This document shows positions 13,340-21,654 of a stretch of DNA of 23,140 nucleotides, piece by piece. This DNA comes from an uncultured Lachnospiraceae bacterium. Lineage in GTDB: Bacteria; Bacillota; Clostridia; Lachnospirales; Lachnospiraceae. The notes below the pieces were generated by a model. The model was not told where the DNA came from and searched no databases. It was given only the letters and a program-made list of their open reading frames with translations. The position numbers and the translations under genes are program-made. Where the stretch lies: contig CAMWWJ010000011.1 in the NCBI GenBank assembly GCA_947177925.1, positions 1-23,140 of the forward strand. Reading direction: 5' to 3'. Every line of letters begins with the position of its first letter. The stretch's first letter is position 1.

Positions 13340-15709
13340 TTATTCCACAATCAAACTTTTCGTATCCACCTTTTTCATCCTTCCTGATATGACATAAGCA
13401 AAAAAGAAAAACACTATGGTCAGTACCAGTACCGGAACTGCATAATCCATAAATCCGTAATCGGTTACAAAATGAGTAATTCCCATGCTGCTAAGCGCCA
13501 TTTCCATAAACTTATCATTGGTCAGCAAGTTACATGCCGCACCAAAGGCGCCGCCTGCAAATGCCACAGCCAAAAAGCGCAGGGAAAACTGCAGTCTGAG
13601 ATTATTTGTTGTAAATCCCTGGGACTTATAAATCCCATAGTCGTTTCTTTCCTTTAAGAATACCTTATCACAGACCATATAGGCGGCAACCAGAATAAAC
13701 AAAACGGAAATGCCATAAATAAGCAGACTCGAAGCCATGGAAGCAGTGGAGATAGACTGCATGCTCTCCCGGATTCCCTGTACGTCAGTAATCTCGATTT
13801 GATTGCTAAACTGTTCCTGCAGTTTTTCTACCAGCCTGCCGATTTGTTTCTTATCGGAAACCAGGTAATTGTATTGATTCAGCTCATGTTCGGAAAATTC
13901 ATAGCATTCCAGTCCGCTGGCAAGCATACTCATTCCCTTTCCTGCGTTGGGTACTGACTGATAGTATCCGGTAATTAAAAATTCCCTGTTTTCTCTGTCA
14001 TGTGCCAAAGAAACCGTATCCCCGATTTTTAAACCATACTTCTTTGCAATAATTTCCGTAATCACGATTTCATTCTCATAGCGGGGCTCCCTGCCTTTAA
14101 ATACATTGGTAAATTCCTGGCTGCTTTCCGGAGCATTCACGTTAATAGAATCTCCATCCAAAGTAAGATACACGGACGGACACAAATACACTCTTTCCAT
14201 TCCCCCATACTCTTCGATCAGCTTCTCCACATCCTTCTTTACTTCTAATGACTCTTTATAGGAAACCATCAGATCAAATTCTACCCCATAATAATCCTTC
14301 ATTATGTTTTCTTCGTTAAGGACTGATAAAGTGGAGGTTACTGCCATGATAAAATAAACAAGCATCGCCACAATCACCAGACTGCTTATATACTGCCTTG
14401 CATTCGTGGTAATCTGCCTGAGCATCATGCGGAATGCCAGACCTCTTTTTCCGAGAGTTGTTTTGATTCTTGGTGAGAAATAGATGCTGTCCCTTCCTCC
14501 CGAAATGGCACGCATAGGGGAAATCTTTCCTATTTTTGCAGTCTTTATAAAAGCAAAGCCTACAACAAAACATAGCATCAAAAGCATAGCCAGTAAGCTT
14601 ATCCCATATGAAATTTTATGCTCCGGCAAAAAACCTGTAATCTGCACCAACAGTCCGCTCATAAAATATGTGGACGGAAAGGCTGTCAAAAATCCCAATA
14701 CGCCTCCTACGGCTCCCGCCAATAAATATTGACAAAAATAAACAGCCCGCAACTCCCATTTCCCATAGCCCTGGGATTTTAAAATGCCCAGGTTCACATA
14801 ATCCATTTCAATGGTAGTGGTAATGTTGTGTCCTACAATCCCTAAAACCCCGGAAAACATTAAAACCGCAAATACAATCATTGCTGCTGAAAAAATATTC
14901 GTAATCATGGTAGCATAAAATGCAAAATCATGTTTAGAAAACATCACTGAAGCATTGCTGATAACACCTGTCCTTTTGTCTATTTCCGCTTTAAACTCCT
15001 TTTCTTCCAGCTTACTATCCTTTTTTTGATAAACCATCAGAGTGTCATTGGAAGAGAGTAATGCATCCCCTTTTTCATATGCTTTTTTCAACAATTCATA
15101 ATCTTTGTCACTGATCCATACATTTTTTGTTCCGTTAAACAGCGGATTTCCCAGAGTCACATCCTCTATAAATGCCTTAACCTGAAATGTTTTATTTATG
15201 GTTTCGCTTTTTACTTTTACCTGATCCCCTACTTTACAGGAATATCGTGTCTGAAAAGAAACCGGAAGATAAATTTCCCCCTCCGCTAAAGGCTCCGGGT
15301 CCTGTAAAAATTCCAGATTATTTTTTCCGAAAACGGGATATGGCATATTTTTCTTATCATAGGTTTGAAATAGCATTCTATCCTTTATCCTTTTTCCCCC
15401 AATGGACATACTGTCCTTAGAAGAAACCACCACATCAAAAATTCTGTGTACCCGTTCCACCTCCTCATAGGCTTCTATTCCACCTATCATTTCCTCCGTC
15501 AGAACATTTTCATAAGATTCCATAAAATTACAACACAAATCTCCTACTCCCGATTCCGTCAGCGACTGTTCCACCCGCTTTTTACAGTTATCGCTGACAG
15601 AGCATGCAGTAGTCACTACCAATGTGACTAAAAACATTAAAAACAGGACACTGATAAAGTTACTTTTTTTACTACGAAGATTTGCTTTTAAAATAGATAA
15701 TATACTCAT
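13340..15709 (-). CDS. FtsX-family ABC transporter permease
   Basis: This is a 789-aa permease with two FtsX/MacB-like halves. The N-terminal membrane segment (about 17-38) is followed by a large external domain (about 40-270), then three spans (near VLMFSGVLGIVGHN, LLAGAVGGVLGFLTA and LLAMLLMLCFVVGFAFI). A fifth span (YISSLVIVAMLVYFIMAV), a second external domain and a final trio of spans follow. Eight spans with external domains after TM1 and TM5 fit the DUF214/LolC-like type rather than BceB, whose main external domain lies between TM7 and TM8. The ORF could open at 15748, but the start MSILSILKANLRS at 15709 follows GGAGGTGCGGC. It is 10 nt downstream of the ATPase gene and last in the operon. 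It probably moves antimicrobial peptides, lipids or lipoproteins; the substrate is unknown. Confidence 0.88.
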   Translation of the reverse strand: MSILSILKANLRSKKSNFISVLFLMFLVTLVVTTACSVSDNCKKRVEQSLTESGVGDLCCNFMESYENVLTEEMIGGIEAYEEVERVHRIFDVVVSSKDSMSIGGKRIKDRMLFQTYDKKNMPYPVFGKNNLEFLQDPEPLAEGEIYLPVSFQTRYSCKVGDQVKVKSETINKTFQVKAFIEDVTLGNPLFNGTKNVWISDKDYELLKKAYEKGDALLSSNDTLMVYQKKDSKLEEKEFKAEIDKRTGVISNASVMFSKHDFAFYATMITNIFSAAMIVFAVLMFSGVLGIVGHNITTTIEMDYVNLGILKSQGYGKWELRAVYFCQYLLAGAVGGVLGFLTAFPSTYFMSGLLVQITGFLPEHKISYGISLLAMLLMLCFVVGFAFIKTAKIGKISPMRAISGGRDSIYFSPRIKTTLGKRGLAFRMMLRQITTNARQYISSLVIVAMLVYFIMAVTSTLSVLNEENIMKDYYGVEFDLMVSYKESLEVKKDVEKLIEEYGGMERVYLCPSVYLTLDGDSINVNAPESSQEFTNVFKGREPRYENEIVITEIIAKKYGLKIGDTVSLAHDRENREFLITGYYQSVPNAGKGMSMLASGLECYEFSEHELNQYNYLVSDKKQIGRLVEKLQEQFSNQIEITDVQGIRESMQSISTASMASSLLIYGISVLFILVAAYMVCDKVFLKERNDYGIYKSQGFTTNNLRLQFSLRFLAVAFAGGAFGAACNLLTNDKFMEMALSSMGITHFVTDYGFMDYAVPVLVLTIVFFFFAYVISGRMKKVDTKSLIVE

Positions 15710-15719
15710 GCCGCACCTC

Positions 15720-16481
15720 CTACCAGCACATGGAAGCAAGCCATGCATTCACTTGCGTTTCTCTGCTCTTTGCTTCCTTTGCATTAAAAGGCGCCAGCTT
15801 TAATTCGCCCAAGATTCTTCCATCTTCCAGATATAACAGCCGGTTCCCGTAAATCGCGGCTCTCACATCGTGGGTTACCATTAAAATGCTTTGTCCGTTT
15901 TGGTTGATTCCTAAAAGCAGCTCCATAACGTCTTTCGTATTTTTCTGATTTAAGGCACCTGTAGGCTCGTCTGCAAATAAAAGCTTCGGCTCGTTGATCA
16001 TGGCCCTTGCAATAGCCGCTCTCTGCTGTTCTCCCCCTGAAACCTGGGATGGAAGGCGTTTCATAGCATCCTGTATATTTACCTGTGCCAAAAGCTCTCT
16101 TGCCCTTTCATTCGTTTCCTTTGTTGTTTTGGATTTATTTAAGTATCCCGGCACCGCTACGTTTTCAAACAGGCTCAGATTGCTTACCAGATGCATCTGC
16201 TGAAATACAAACCCAAAGTCTCCTCTTCTAAGCATTGCGGTTTCTTTTTCCTTCATGGCGTTTACAGCCCTTCCCTCATACCATACATCACCGCTTGTAA
16301 TGGTATCCATGCCGCTTATACAGTATAAGAGTGTTGACTTTCCGGAACCGGAGGAACCCATGATCACGGTAAAATCTCCCTGAAAAATTTCCAGATTCAC
16401 CTGATTGAGCACATGGTTCTGCTCTCCGTTATTGGAAAAGCTTTTGCACAAATCCTTGGTTTTTAATAAAATGCTGCCCAT
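15720..16481 (-). CDS. ABC transporter ATP-binding protein (LolD/MacB type)
   Basis: This is a 253-aa ATPase with the Walker A motif GSSGSGKST (42-50), the Q-loop region FVFQQMHLV, the ABC signature VSGGEQQRA, Walker B LLFADEP, and the H-loop VTHD. It pairs with the adjacent FtsX permease, giving a LolD/MacB-type exporter or extractor. The C-terminal ~35 residues extend slightly past the usual domain end. ATG 16481 follows AAGGAAG with good spacing. It lies 70 nt downstream of the sensor kinase gene, in the order regulator-kinase-ATPase-permease typical of peptide-sensing modules. Confidence 0.92.
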   Translation of the reverse strand: MGSILLKTKDLCKSFSNNGEQNHVLNQVNLEIFQGDFTVIMGSSGSGKSTLLYCISGMDTITSGDVWYEGRAVNAMKEKETAMLRRGDFGFVFQQMHLVSNLSLFENVAVPGYLNKSKTTKETNERARELLAQVNIQDAMKRLPSQVSGGEQQRAAIARAMINEPKLLFADEPTGALNQKNTKDVMELLLGINQNGQSILMVTHDVRAAIYGNRLLYLEDGRILGELKLAPFNAKEAKSRETQVNAWLASMCW

Positions 16482-16551
16482 AAATAACTTCCTTTCTTCT
16501 TTGCTTTTTTATTGACTTATCAATCGTAGCAAAAAAGTGTTTAAGAAATCT

Positions 16552-17745
16552 TTAAGAGATTTTCAGATGAAGGGATACGGAAAGTCCCTCCCCTGTATTG
16601 GCGGCTTCCACACTGCCATCCATCTGCTCCATAATGTATTTTACTATATAAAGCCCAAGCCCGGCTCCTTCCTCTGTGCCTGCATTTTTTCCCCGGTAAA
16701 ACTTTTCAAATATAAAGGGCATATCCTCATCCGGGATTCCAGGGCCATAATCTTCAAAACAGATTACAGCTTCCCTGTTCTTTCCCCCTGCATCCTGTTC
16801 CTTTACGGAAACTTCTATGCTTCCGGCCTGCCTGCTTTTTCCCTTTCCCGCATACTTTCTGCTGTTTCCGATAATGTTCCCAAAAACCTGTATCAGTCTT
16901 TTCCGGTCTCCTTCTATACAAATATCCGGAATTTCTCCCATGATATGAATATCGCCTTTGTCCCCATTCATTTCCTTTACAAATTCCATCATTACCGGCT
17001 TTAACCATATTGTTTCCACATCAAGCTTCAGTTTTTCCAGATCAGCCAGGGAATGCAGAAACATATCATTGGTAAGCTTTGTGACTTCATCACATTTTTT
17101 CATGATTACCGATATATATCTCTGCCTTCTCTCCGTCCCCGAATCCATATTGGCTTCCAGTCCTTCCGCATAAGCCCGAATGGATGCAATAGGCGTTTTG
17201 ATATCATGGGACAAGGTGGCAATTACCGTCTTATTATTTTCTATGGCTTCTTTTTCACAAGCCCTCGCCTTTCTGATTTCTCCTCTCATATGATCAAAGG
17301 CCCATGTAAATTCTCCAAAGTAATTAGTCCTTTCATAAGGCAGGGAAATATCCAGATTTCCTTTTGCAATTTCCCCGGCATAATTCTCCAACACCGAAAA
17401 CGGCCTTATAATTTTGAAATACACATATAGAAAAATGAGCAAAAGAAAAAGACAGCAGAGAACTGTCATTCCCAAAACTACCTTTCTTATCTGTATATGA
17501 TATCCTTCTTGTGAAAGAGCCTCCACTGTTTCCATAAGAGAATCCGCCGCCTCTGAAAACGCCTCTTTTGCTTTCTCATCTGCAAACTCTCCTGCCAGTC
17601 CTAACTGCTTCACTTCATTTACCTGTACGTTAGCATAATCCTCCTCTGATTCCTGATCTATTATGCTGTTGCATAGAAATGCTGCACCTCCTATATAAAG
17701 AAACAAAAACAGAATCGTAATCCATATGATTTTTTTCTTCATCAT
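16552..17745 (-). CDS. Two-component sensor histidine kinase (HisKA)
   Basis: This is a 397-aa membrane kinase. It has two membrane spans (about 6-26 and 90-110) and a short external domain (~60 aa) rich in acidic residues, then a HAMP linker (IIRPFSVLENYAGEIAKGNL). The phospho-acceptor helix is LSHDIKTPIASIRAY with His180, and the ATPase domain has the N box VFGNIIGNSRKYAG (Asn290, Asn294), EDYGPGIPDEDM and GAGLGLYIVKYIMEQ. The external loop is longer than that of BceS-type intramembrane-sensing kinases, which nearly lack one. Start ATG 17745 lies 11 nt past the regulator stop, so they are translated together. It likely phosphorylates the OmpR-type regulator next to it and controls the ABC genes; the signal is unknown. 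Confidence 0.93.
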   Translation of the reverse strand: MMKKKIIWITILFLFLYIGGAAFLCNSIIDQESEEDYANVQVNEVKQLGLAGEFADEKAKEAFSEAADSLMETVEALSQEGYHIQIRKVVLGMTVLCCLFLLLIFLYVYFKIIRPFSVLENYAGEIAKGNLDISLPYERTNYFGEFTWAFDHMRGEIRKARACEKEAIENNKTVIATLSHDIKTPIASIRAYAEGLEANMDSGTERRQRYISVIMKKCDEVTKLTNDMFLHSLADLEKLKLDVETIWLKPVMMEFVKEMNGDKGDIHIMGEIPDICIEGDRKRLIQVFGNIIGNSRKYAGKGKSRQAGSIEVSVKEQDAGGKNREAVICFEDYGPGIPDEDMPFIFEKFYRGKNAGTEEGAGLGLYIVKYIMEQMDGSVEAANTGEGLSVSLHLKIS

Positions 17746-17756
17746 TTTTCCCGCCT

Positions 17757-18440
17757 TTATTCACCATTGAAACTGTAACCAACACCCCATACTGTTTTTA
17801 TGATATCAGGCTTTGAGGGGTCTTTTTCAAGCTTTTCCCGAAGCCACCGGATATGCACTGCTACAGTGGACAACTCCGCCTCGCTGTAAATGCCCCATAC
17901 AGCTCTTAACAGCTCCTCCTTGGACAATGGCTTGTTTTTATTTTTTGCCATATAAACAAGCAGGTCAAATTCCTTCAAAGACAGAGAAACAGGCTTACCC
18001 TGCTTTGTAACTGTACGGCTTTCCACATCAATCAGAATGTCTCCTGCCGAAACAGGCGGTTCTTCCTGTGAAAAGCCATAGGTCCTGCGTATCAATGCGT
18101 TAACTCTTGCTAACAGCTCTTTTAAAGAATAGGGCTTTGGCAGATAATCGTCTCCTCCCATATCAAGGCCGGTAATCCGGTCATCCTCACTTGTTCTGGC
18201 ACTGGCAAATATAATGGGAACCGTGGAAACCTTCCTTAACTCCTTGCATACAGAAAAGCCTGTTTCATAAGGCAGGTTAATATCCAATAATATCAGGTCA
18301 AAGCTCTTAGACTTTAAGAGCTCATAAGCAGCTTCCCCGTCATAGACACAGTCTGTTTCGTACCCATAGTCATTCAACATATCACCGGCTATCATTGCCA
18401 GATCTTCATCATCATCTACAATCAGGATCTTTCTCCTCAT
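17757..18440 (-). CDS. OmpR-family response regulator
   Basis: This is a 227-aa regulator with a receiver domain (Asp10-Asp11, phospho-Asp53 in LILLDINLP, Ser80, Lys102 in YLPKPYS) and a winged-helix output domain (about 130-225, VSLSLKEFDLLVYM ... ELSTVAVHIRWLREKLEKD ... IIKTVWGVGYSF). Its ATG (18440) overlaps the stop of the VOC gene by four bases (ATGA), indicating coupled translation. It is followed by its kinase and the ABC transporter, so the operon is likely auto-regulated. It resembles BceR/VanR regulators, but the target sites are not identified. Confidence 0.94.
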   Translation of the reverse strand: MRRKILIVDDDEDLAMIAGDMLNDYGYETDCVYDGEAAYELLKSKSFDLILLDINLPYETGFSVCKELRKVSTVPIIFASARTSEDDRITGLDMGGDDYLPKPYSLKELLARVNALIRRTYGFSQEEPPVSAGDILIDVESRTVTKQGKPVSLSLKEFDLLVYMAKNKNKPLSKEELLRAVWGIYSEAELSTVAVHIRWLREKLEKDPSKPDIIKTVWGVGYSFNGE

Positions 18441-18844
18441 CGGCCTGCACCCTGTATAATCTCCACTAAAATGCCGTTAGGGTCTGACAGAAAGAAATAG
18501 CTCCTGCCCAGCCTTCCGGTTTTGATTTCAGGCATCCTGGAAATCAACTGTTTTTCCAGCAGATATCTGGCAGCTTCTTCCAAATCCCCTACATATAATC
18601 CAAAATGCTTTGAGCCTATAACAGGAAGGTCACTGTTTAAAGAAAGCGCCGACTCCGGCATGTCTTTGCATTCTTTATAAGCAAACAGTTCTAAAATGAA
18701 TTCCCCATTTTTCATATGAACGATGGAAAGGGACCCATCCTCTGCTTGAAAGCTTTTTACGACCTCAAATTCCAGTATCTGATAAAATGCAATGCTGGCA
18801 TCCAGGTTTTTCACACTAATGGCATAATGATCTACTGAAAACAT
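18437..18844 (-). CDS. VOC / glyoxalase-fold protein
   Basis: This 135-aa protein matches the vicinal-oxygen-chelate (VOC) fold: HYAISVKNLDASIAFYQILEF at the N-terminus (His6 as metal-ligand position), a central FILELFAY (Glu), a second half KHFGLYVGDLEEAARYLLEKQ (His near 80), and the C-terminal SYFFLSDPNGILVEIIQ. VOC proteins include glyoxalase I and antibiotic-resistance enzymes (fosfomycin, bleomycin), so it may modify or bind a compound. Being fused by overlap to the regulator gene, it probably belongs with the ABC/two-component module. GGAGGAGAG precedes ATG 18844. The exact reaction cannot be told. Confidence 0.85.
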   Translation of the reverse strand: MFSVDHYAISVKNLDASIAFYQILEFEVVKSFQAEDGSLSIVHMKNGEFILELFAYKECKDMPESALSLNSDLPVIGSKHFGLYVGDLEEAARYLLEKQLISRMPEIKTGRLGRSYFFLSDPNGILVEIIQGAGR

Positions 18845-18925
18845 ATTTTTCTCTCCTCCATGGCAGATTTTTCATCTGCGCTCTCTGACATTTCTGCTGA
18901 TTCATTCTACAGCCTTTTTTCTTCC

Positions 18926-19162
18926 TCAGGCTTCCCGATCCGGCTCTCCCGCACTTAAATCCGTATAAGCATCCAATAAATTCACCACTTCCGATGCCGT
19001 CTTTCCATAGATTCTGCAGCATTCATGGGATACAGTCTTCTCTTCTGTTTTTTCCGGGTCCATATTCACGCTCATCCGTACTGTTCCCTGACTTGTTTCC
19101 CTGTCTAAATGATTCATGATATCTTTTATCATCTCTTCGTCAAATATCTCTTCTTTATCCAT
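18926..19162 (-). CDS. Acidic hypothetical protein (78 aa)
   Basis: This 78-aa ORF (MDKEEIFDEEMIKDIMNHLDRET...) is acidic and helical, with two cysteines in ECCR and no membrane segment. ATG 19162 is chosen because GGGAG is nine bases upstream; a TTG start at 19189 would add nine residues and lacks a ribosome site. It lies 81 nt upstream of the VOC gene on the same strand and could be the first gene of that operon. A possible -10 (ATTATA on the + strand, 19234-19239) and a palindrome (19213-19228) lie upstream. I do not recognise the family. Confidence 0.6.
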   Translation of the reverse strand: MDKEEIFDEEMIKDIMNHLDRETSQGTVRMSVNMDPEKTEEKTVSHECCRIYGKTASEVVNLLDAYTDLSAGEPDREA

Positions 19163-19212
19163 ATGCAGCCACTCCCGTCTTCCTATCAATACTTTTGGAT
19201 TTTTGGTGCATC

Positions 19213-19228
19213 TGAATAAGTTTATTCA
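19213..19228. promoter_or_regulatory. 16-bp palindrome near a minus-strand promoter
   Basis: TGAATAA-GT-TTATTCA has perfect 7-bp arms. It lies just downstream of a minus-strand TATAAT (19234-19239), near the likely transcription start. It could be an operator for the following minus-strand gene, but A+T-rich palindromes occur by chance. Confidence 0.35.
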
Positions 19229-19288
19229 CTTTAATTATAATTTCCTTGCTATCCATTCAAGCACCTCAAATTCAAACTTTGTAAAACC

Positions 19289-19582
19289 TCACTCACAATG
19301 ATAAAGTATTTCCTTACCTGCTTTTTTTGCATAATTTATTTCTGCTTGTACGGCTTTTCCAATATATCCATCAACATTTACCACAAAAATGCCATCGCTC
19401 ATATCAATTTTCTTATAATGAGCGCTTACAAGATTGTTTAATTCTTCTGCAGTTGGATCTGTATTTGTTACGTTATATACACATTGCAGGATATTGTACC
19501 CTTTTTGAGTTTCAAGATAGTATGCGATTTCCCGCATCTCTTTTTCAAATTTCATACTGCCGCAAATAGTGTAGGTTTTCAC
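19289..19582 (-). CDS. Nucleoside 2-deoxyribosyltransferase-like / DUF4406-type protein
   Basis: This is a 97-aa protein beginning TYTICGSMKFEKEMREIAYYLETQKGYNI, continuing with an acidic DMSDGIFVVNVDGYIGKAVQAEINYAKKAGKEIL. The GSM/F near the N-terminus, the D-x-x-F-V-V-N strand and the GKAVQAEINYA helix match the nucleoside 2-deoxyribosyltransferase (NDT) fold family and its small relatives. I chose GTG 19582 (with AGGAG seven bases upstream) over the longer frame to 19651, whose extra N-terminus is coding-poor. The extension contains the promoter -10 (19640-19645). The substrate is not known; such small relatives may hydrolyse nucleotides or be involved in phage response. Confidence 0.6.
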   Translation of the reverse strand: MKTYTICGSMKFEKEMREIAYYLETQKGYNILQCVYNVTNTDPTAEELNNLVSAHYKKIDMSDGIFVVNVDGYIGKAVQAEINYAKKAGKEILYHCE

Positions 19583-19639
19583 ATTATACTCCTTATAAAG
19601 TAAGAAAAAATAATTTTCAATTGTGCAATCACATAACAC

Positions 19640-19645
19640 ATTATA
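19640..19645 (-). promoter_or_regulatory. -10 element (minus strand) for the 19289-19582 gene
   Basis: TATAAT on the minus strand, within TGTGTTATAAT, an extended -10-like context. The -35 is weak. It lies 58 bases before the GTG start and supports that start. Confidence 0.5.
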
Positions 19646-19861
19646 ACACAATATGAATGGACTGTGTGAACTGATTAAAATGCTTTTTAGATTTTCAGGA
19701 AAGGACAGATAAGATGAGATTGATACTTTGGATGTTTGGTAATTTCACAAATAAGTTTTTGTTTTAATGAAGTGATACTGGAATACCTGAACTTGTTATG
19801 ATAAAATAGAAAGAAACATTGAAGTTTAAGTAGAGAATACTAGTGAGAATAGAAAGGGAAA

Positions 19862-20830
19862 ATGATGCGAATTATTGCTATAATCAAAAAATGTTTGGAA
19901 TGTGAGAAAAAACTTATTTTATCATCAGTTGAAAAAGAGGATAAGGTTTTGTTTTTTGATAATGAGAAGGAACTTCTTAAAAGCGAGGATTATGCGAATA
20001 TAGAAATTGTATTTGGGGAGCCTAAACACAGTACAATTCATTTTATGAAAAATCTTAGATGGATTCAGATGACTTGGGCAGGTGCCAATAAATATACTTC
20101 TGCTCCGGATTTTCCTGATAATATTATTCTTACCAGTGCTTCAGGTGCTTATGGATGTGTTATTTCTGAATATATTGTTTCCGGAATTCTTGCATTATAT
20201 AAAAATCTGTTCTCATATCGTGCACAAATGAAAAGTGGTGGTTGGAACCAAATTGAGGGTGATGATACATTAGAAGGGAAAAGAGTACTTATTTTAGGAA
20301 CAGGAAATATTGGACAGGAAACTGCAAAAAAGCTTAGATGTTTCGGGTCTTATACTGTTGGAATATGTCGTACTCCTAGCAATAATCATTTGTCTTTTGA
20401 TGAAATATATACAATAGACAGTGTTGATACGCAATTGCAAAGTGCGGATGTGGTTATTATCACGCTTCCGGGTACAGCAGAAACAGCGGGAATGTTTGAT
20501 GCAGAAAGAATAAAAAAGATGAAGGCAAACGCCATACTCGTAAATGTTGGACGTGGATTTGTTGTGAATACGGACGAATTAACAAATGCTCTGCAGAAAG
20601 GATTACTCAAAGGTGCAGTTCTTGATGTTACGGATCCTGAACCTTTACCTGAAAAACATCCTCTCAGATATATGGAAAATGTGTTATTGACTCCGCATAT
20701 TTCAGGAATAAGTTGGGGAGAAAATAAGTTTACAAGAAAGAGGATTTTAGATATATTCTGCGAAAATATGAAGCGAGATAAAAATAATGAGCCTAAAAAG
20801 AATATTATTGATTTCAGTAAAGGATATTGA
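19862..20830 (+). CDS. D-isomer-specific 2-hydroxyacid dehydrogenase
   Basis: This is a 322-aa NAD(P)-dependent oxidoreductase that interconverts 2-keto and D-2-hydroxy acids. The N-terminal substrate half is followed by the Rossmann motif GTGNIGQETAKKLRCFG (about 147), then VNVGRGFVVN (catalytic Arg about 231), a conserved LDVTDPEPLPEKHPL, and the catalytic His279 in LTPHISG. Length and motif order fit the family. The sequence is more A+T-rich than the genes to the left (many AAA/ATT codons), suggesting a different origin. The start could be 19862 or 19865 (MM); GGGAAA lies just upstream. The dinucleotide partner and substrate cannot be told. Confidence 0.9.
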   Translation: MMRIIAIIKKCLECEKKLILSSVEKEDKVLFFDNEKELLKSEDYANIEIVFGEPKHSTIHFMKNLRWIQMTWAGANKYTSAPDFPDNIILTSASGAYGCVISEYIVSGILALYKNLFSYRAQMKSGGWNQIEGDDTLEGKRVLILGTGNIGQETAKKLRCFGSYTVGICRTPSNNHLSFDEIYTIDSVDTQLQSADVVIITLPGTAETAGMFDAERIKKMKANAILVNVGRGFVVNTDELTNALQKGLLKGAVLDVTDPEPLPEKHPLRYMENVLLTPHISGISWGENKFTRKRILDIFCENMKRDKNNEPKKNIIDFSKGY

Positions 20831-20973
20831 TTTACAAGCAAAACTTATGCTGATTGTTTAGCATGAGGTGATATTTTGTTTCAAGTGGCCTCGGCTGGTG
20901 CCCGGATTGCTCCCAAAAGAAAGTCAATCGTATATAGCTACAAAAACTGATATATACTATTACCATAATCCCA

Positions 20974-21011
20974 TTGACTTCATAACAAAATTTGTGTATA
21001 ATTTTGTTATG
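20974..21011 (+). promoter_or_regulatory. Promoter with overlapping palindromic operator of the toxin-antitoxin genes
   Basis: TTGACT (20974-20979), exactly 17 bp, then TATAAT (20997-21002) is a near-consensus promoter. An inverted repeat CATAACAAAAT (20981-20991) / ATTTTGTTATG (21001-21011) with a 9-bp gap covers the spacer and the -10. This is the expected layout for autorepression by the antitoxin or the complex. The start codon (21030) follows closely, with an AGGAGG at 21015-21020. Confidence 0.85.
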
Positions 21012-21029
21012 AATAGGAGGCGCTAATTT

Positions 21030-21293
21030 ATGCCAGTAATCAAATCAAGTGCAGAACTTAGAAATAATTACAATGAAATCTCTACATTCTGCCATACTTA
21101 TACCGAGCCGGTATTCATTACCAAAAATGGTAAAGGCGACCTTGCTGTTATGAGCATAGAAGCCTATGAAGAAATGACCAGCCGTTTTGAGCTTTATGGT
21201 CTGATTAAAGAAGGAATGGACGATGTTGCCGAGGGCAATACCCGTCCATTCTCCGAATCGATTTCATCTATCAGGGACAAACGCAAGCGATGA
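21030..21293 (+). CDS. Phd/YefM-family antitoxin
   Basis: This 87-aa protein (MPVIKSSAELRNNYNEISTFCHTYTEPVFITKNGKGDLAVMSIEAYEEM) has the Phd/YefM signature: an N-terminal DNA-binding domain with LRNNYNEIS followed by V-F-I-T-K-N-G. Its acidic C-terminus would bind the toxin. It is preceded by a strong promoter with a palindrome across the -10 and a perfect AGGAGG. Its stop overlaps the toxin start (ATGA), as in type II toxin-antitoxin pairs. It would neutralise the toxin and repress the operon. Confidence 0.92.
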   Translation: MPVIKSSAELRNNYNEISTFCHTYTEPVFITKNGKGDLAVMSIEAYEEMTSRFELYGLIKEGMDDVAEGNTRPFSESISSIRDKRKR

Positions 21294-21622
21294 GTTACAA
21301 TATACACATCACATCAGCTGCTGAACGAGACTTAATTCGTGCCGCAGACCACATTGAATTTGTATTGAAAAATCCCAAAGCTGCTGATGACCTAATTGAC
21401 GAAGCTGAAAAACAAATCCATTCTCTTTCCGATTTTCCTGAAAAATTTCGATTGGCGGATGATCCTGTTCTCGCTTCATGGGGCATCCGTTTTATCGTTG
21501 TGAATGGTTACCTGGCTTTTTATACAATTTCAGAACAGGACAATCTAGTTATTGTTATCCGATTCCTTTTTCAAAAAAGTAATTGGAACGCCATTCTTCG
21601 TCAAGGATTTTCCTTAGTTTAG
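21290..21622 (+). CDS. RelE/ParE-family toxin
   Basis: This 110-aa protein starts at the ATG of ATGAGTTAC overlapping the antitoxin stop. It has the ParE/RelE fold pattern: MSYNIHITSAAERDLIRAADHIEFVLKNPKAADDLIDEAEKQIHSLSDFPEKFRLADDP, then a C-terminal GIRFIVVNGYLAFYTISEQDNLVIVIRFLFQKSNW. The conserved R/Y/F residues of the C-terminal strand (VNGYLAFYTI) are visible. ParE-like proteins poison gyrase, RelE-like proteins cleave mRNA; sequence alone does not separate these. A terminator (21621-21654) follows directly. The pair is likely mobile or addiction-type. Confidence 0.9.
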   Translation: MSYNIHITSAAERDLIRAADHIEFVLKNPKAADDLIDEAEKQIHSLSDFPEKFRLADDPVLASWGIRFIVVNGYLAFYTISEQDNLVIVIRFLFQKSNWNAILRQGFSLV

Positions 21623-21654
21623 AGAACCTGAAACTCAATCAGGTTCTCTTTTTT
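21621..21654 (+). terminator. Strong intrinsic terminator after the toxin gene (bidirectional)
   Basis: AGAGAACCTGA (21621-21631) pairs perfectly with TCAGGTTCTCT (21639-21649), followed by TTTTT (21650-21654). It begins inside the toxin stop codon. The reverse strand also has a short run of A/T, so it may end a minus-strand transcript as well. Confidence 0.9.

Noticed and set aside
13172..13387. 71-aa frame across the long hairpin
   Set aside because: It runs through the inverted repeat; the arms force the frame and the product looks random.
15994..17430. Several plus-strand frames antisense to the ABC ATPase and kinase
   Set aside because: They are shadows; the minus-strand frames carry all conserved motifs.
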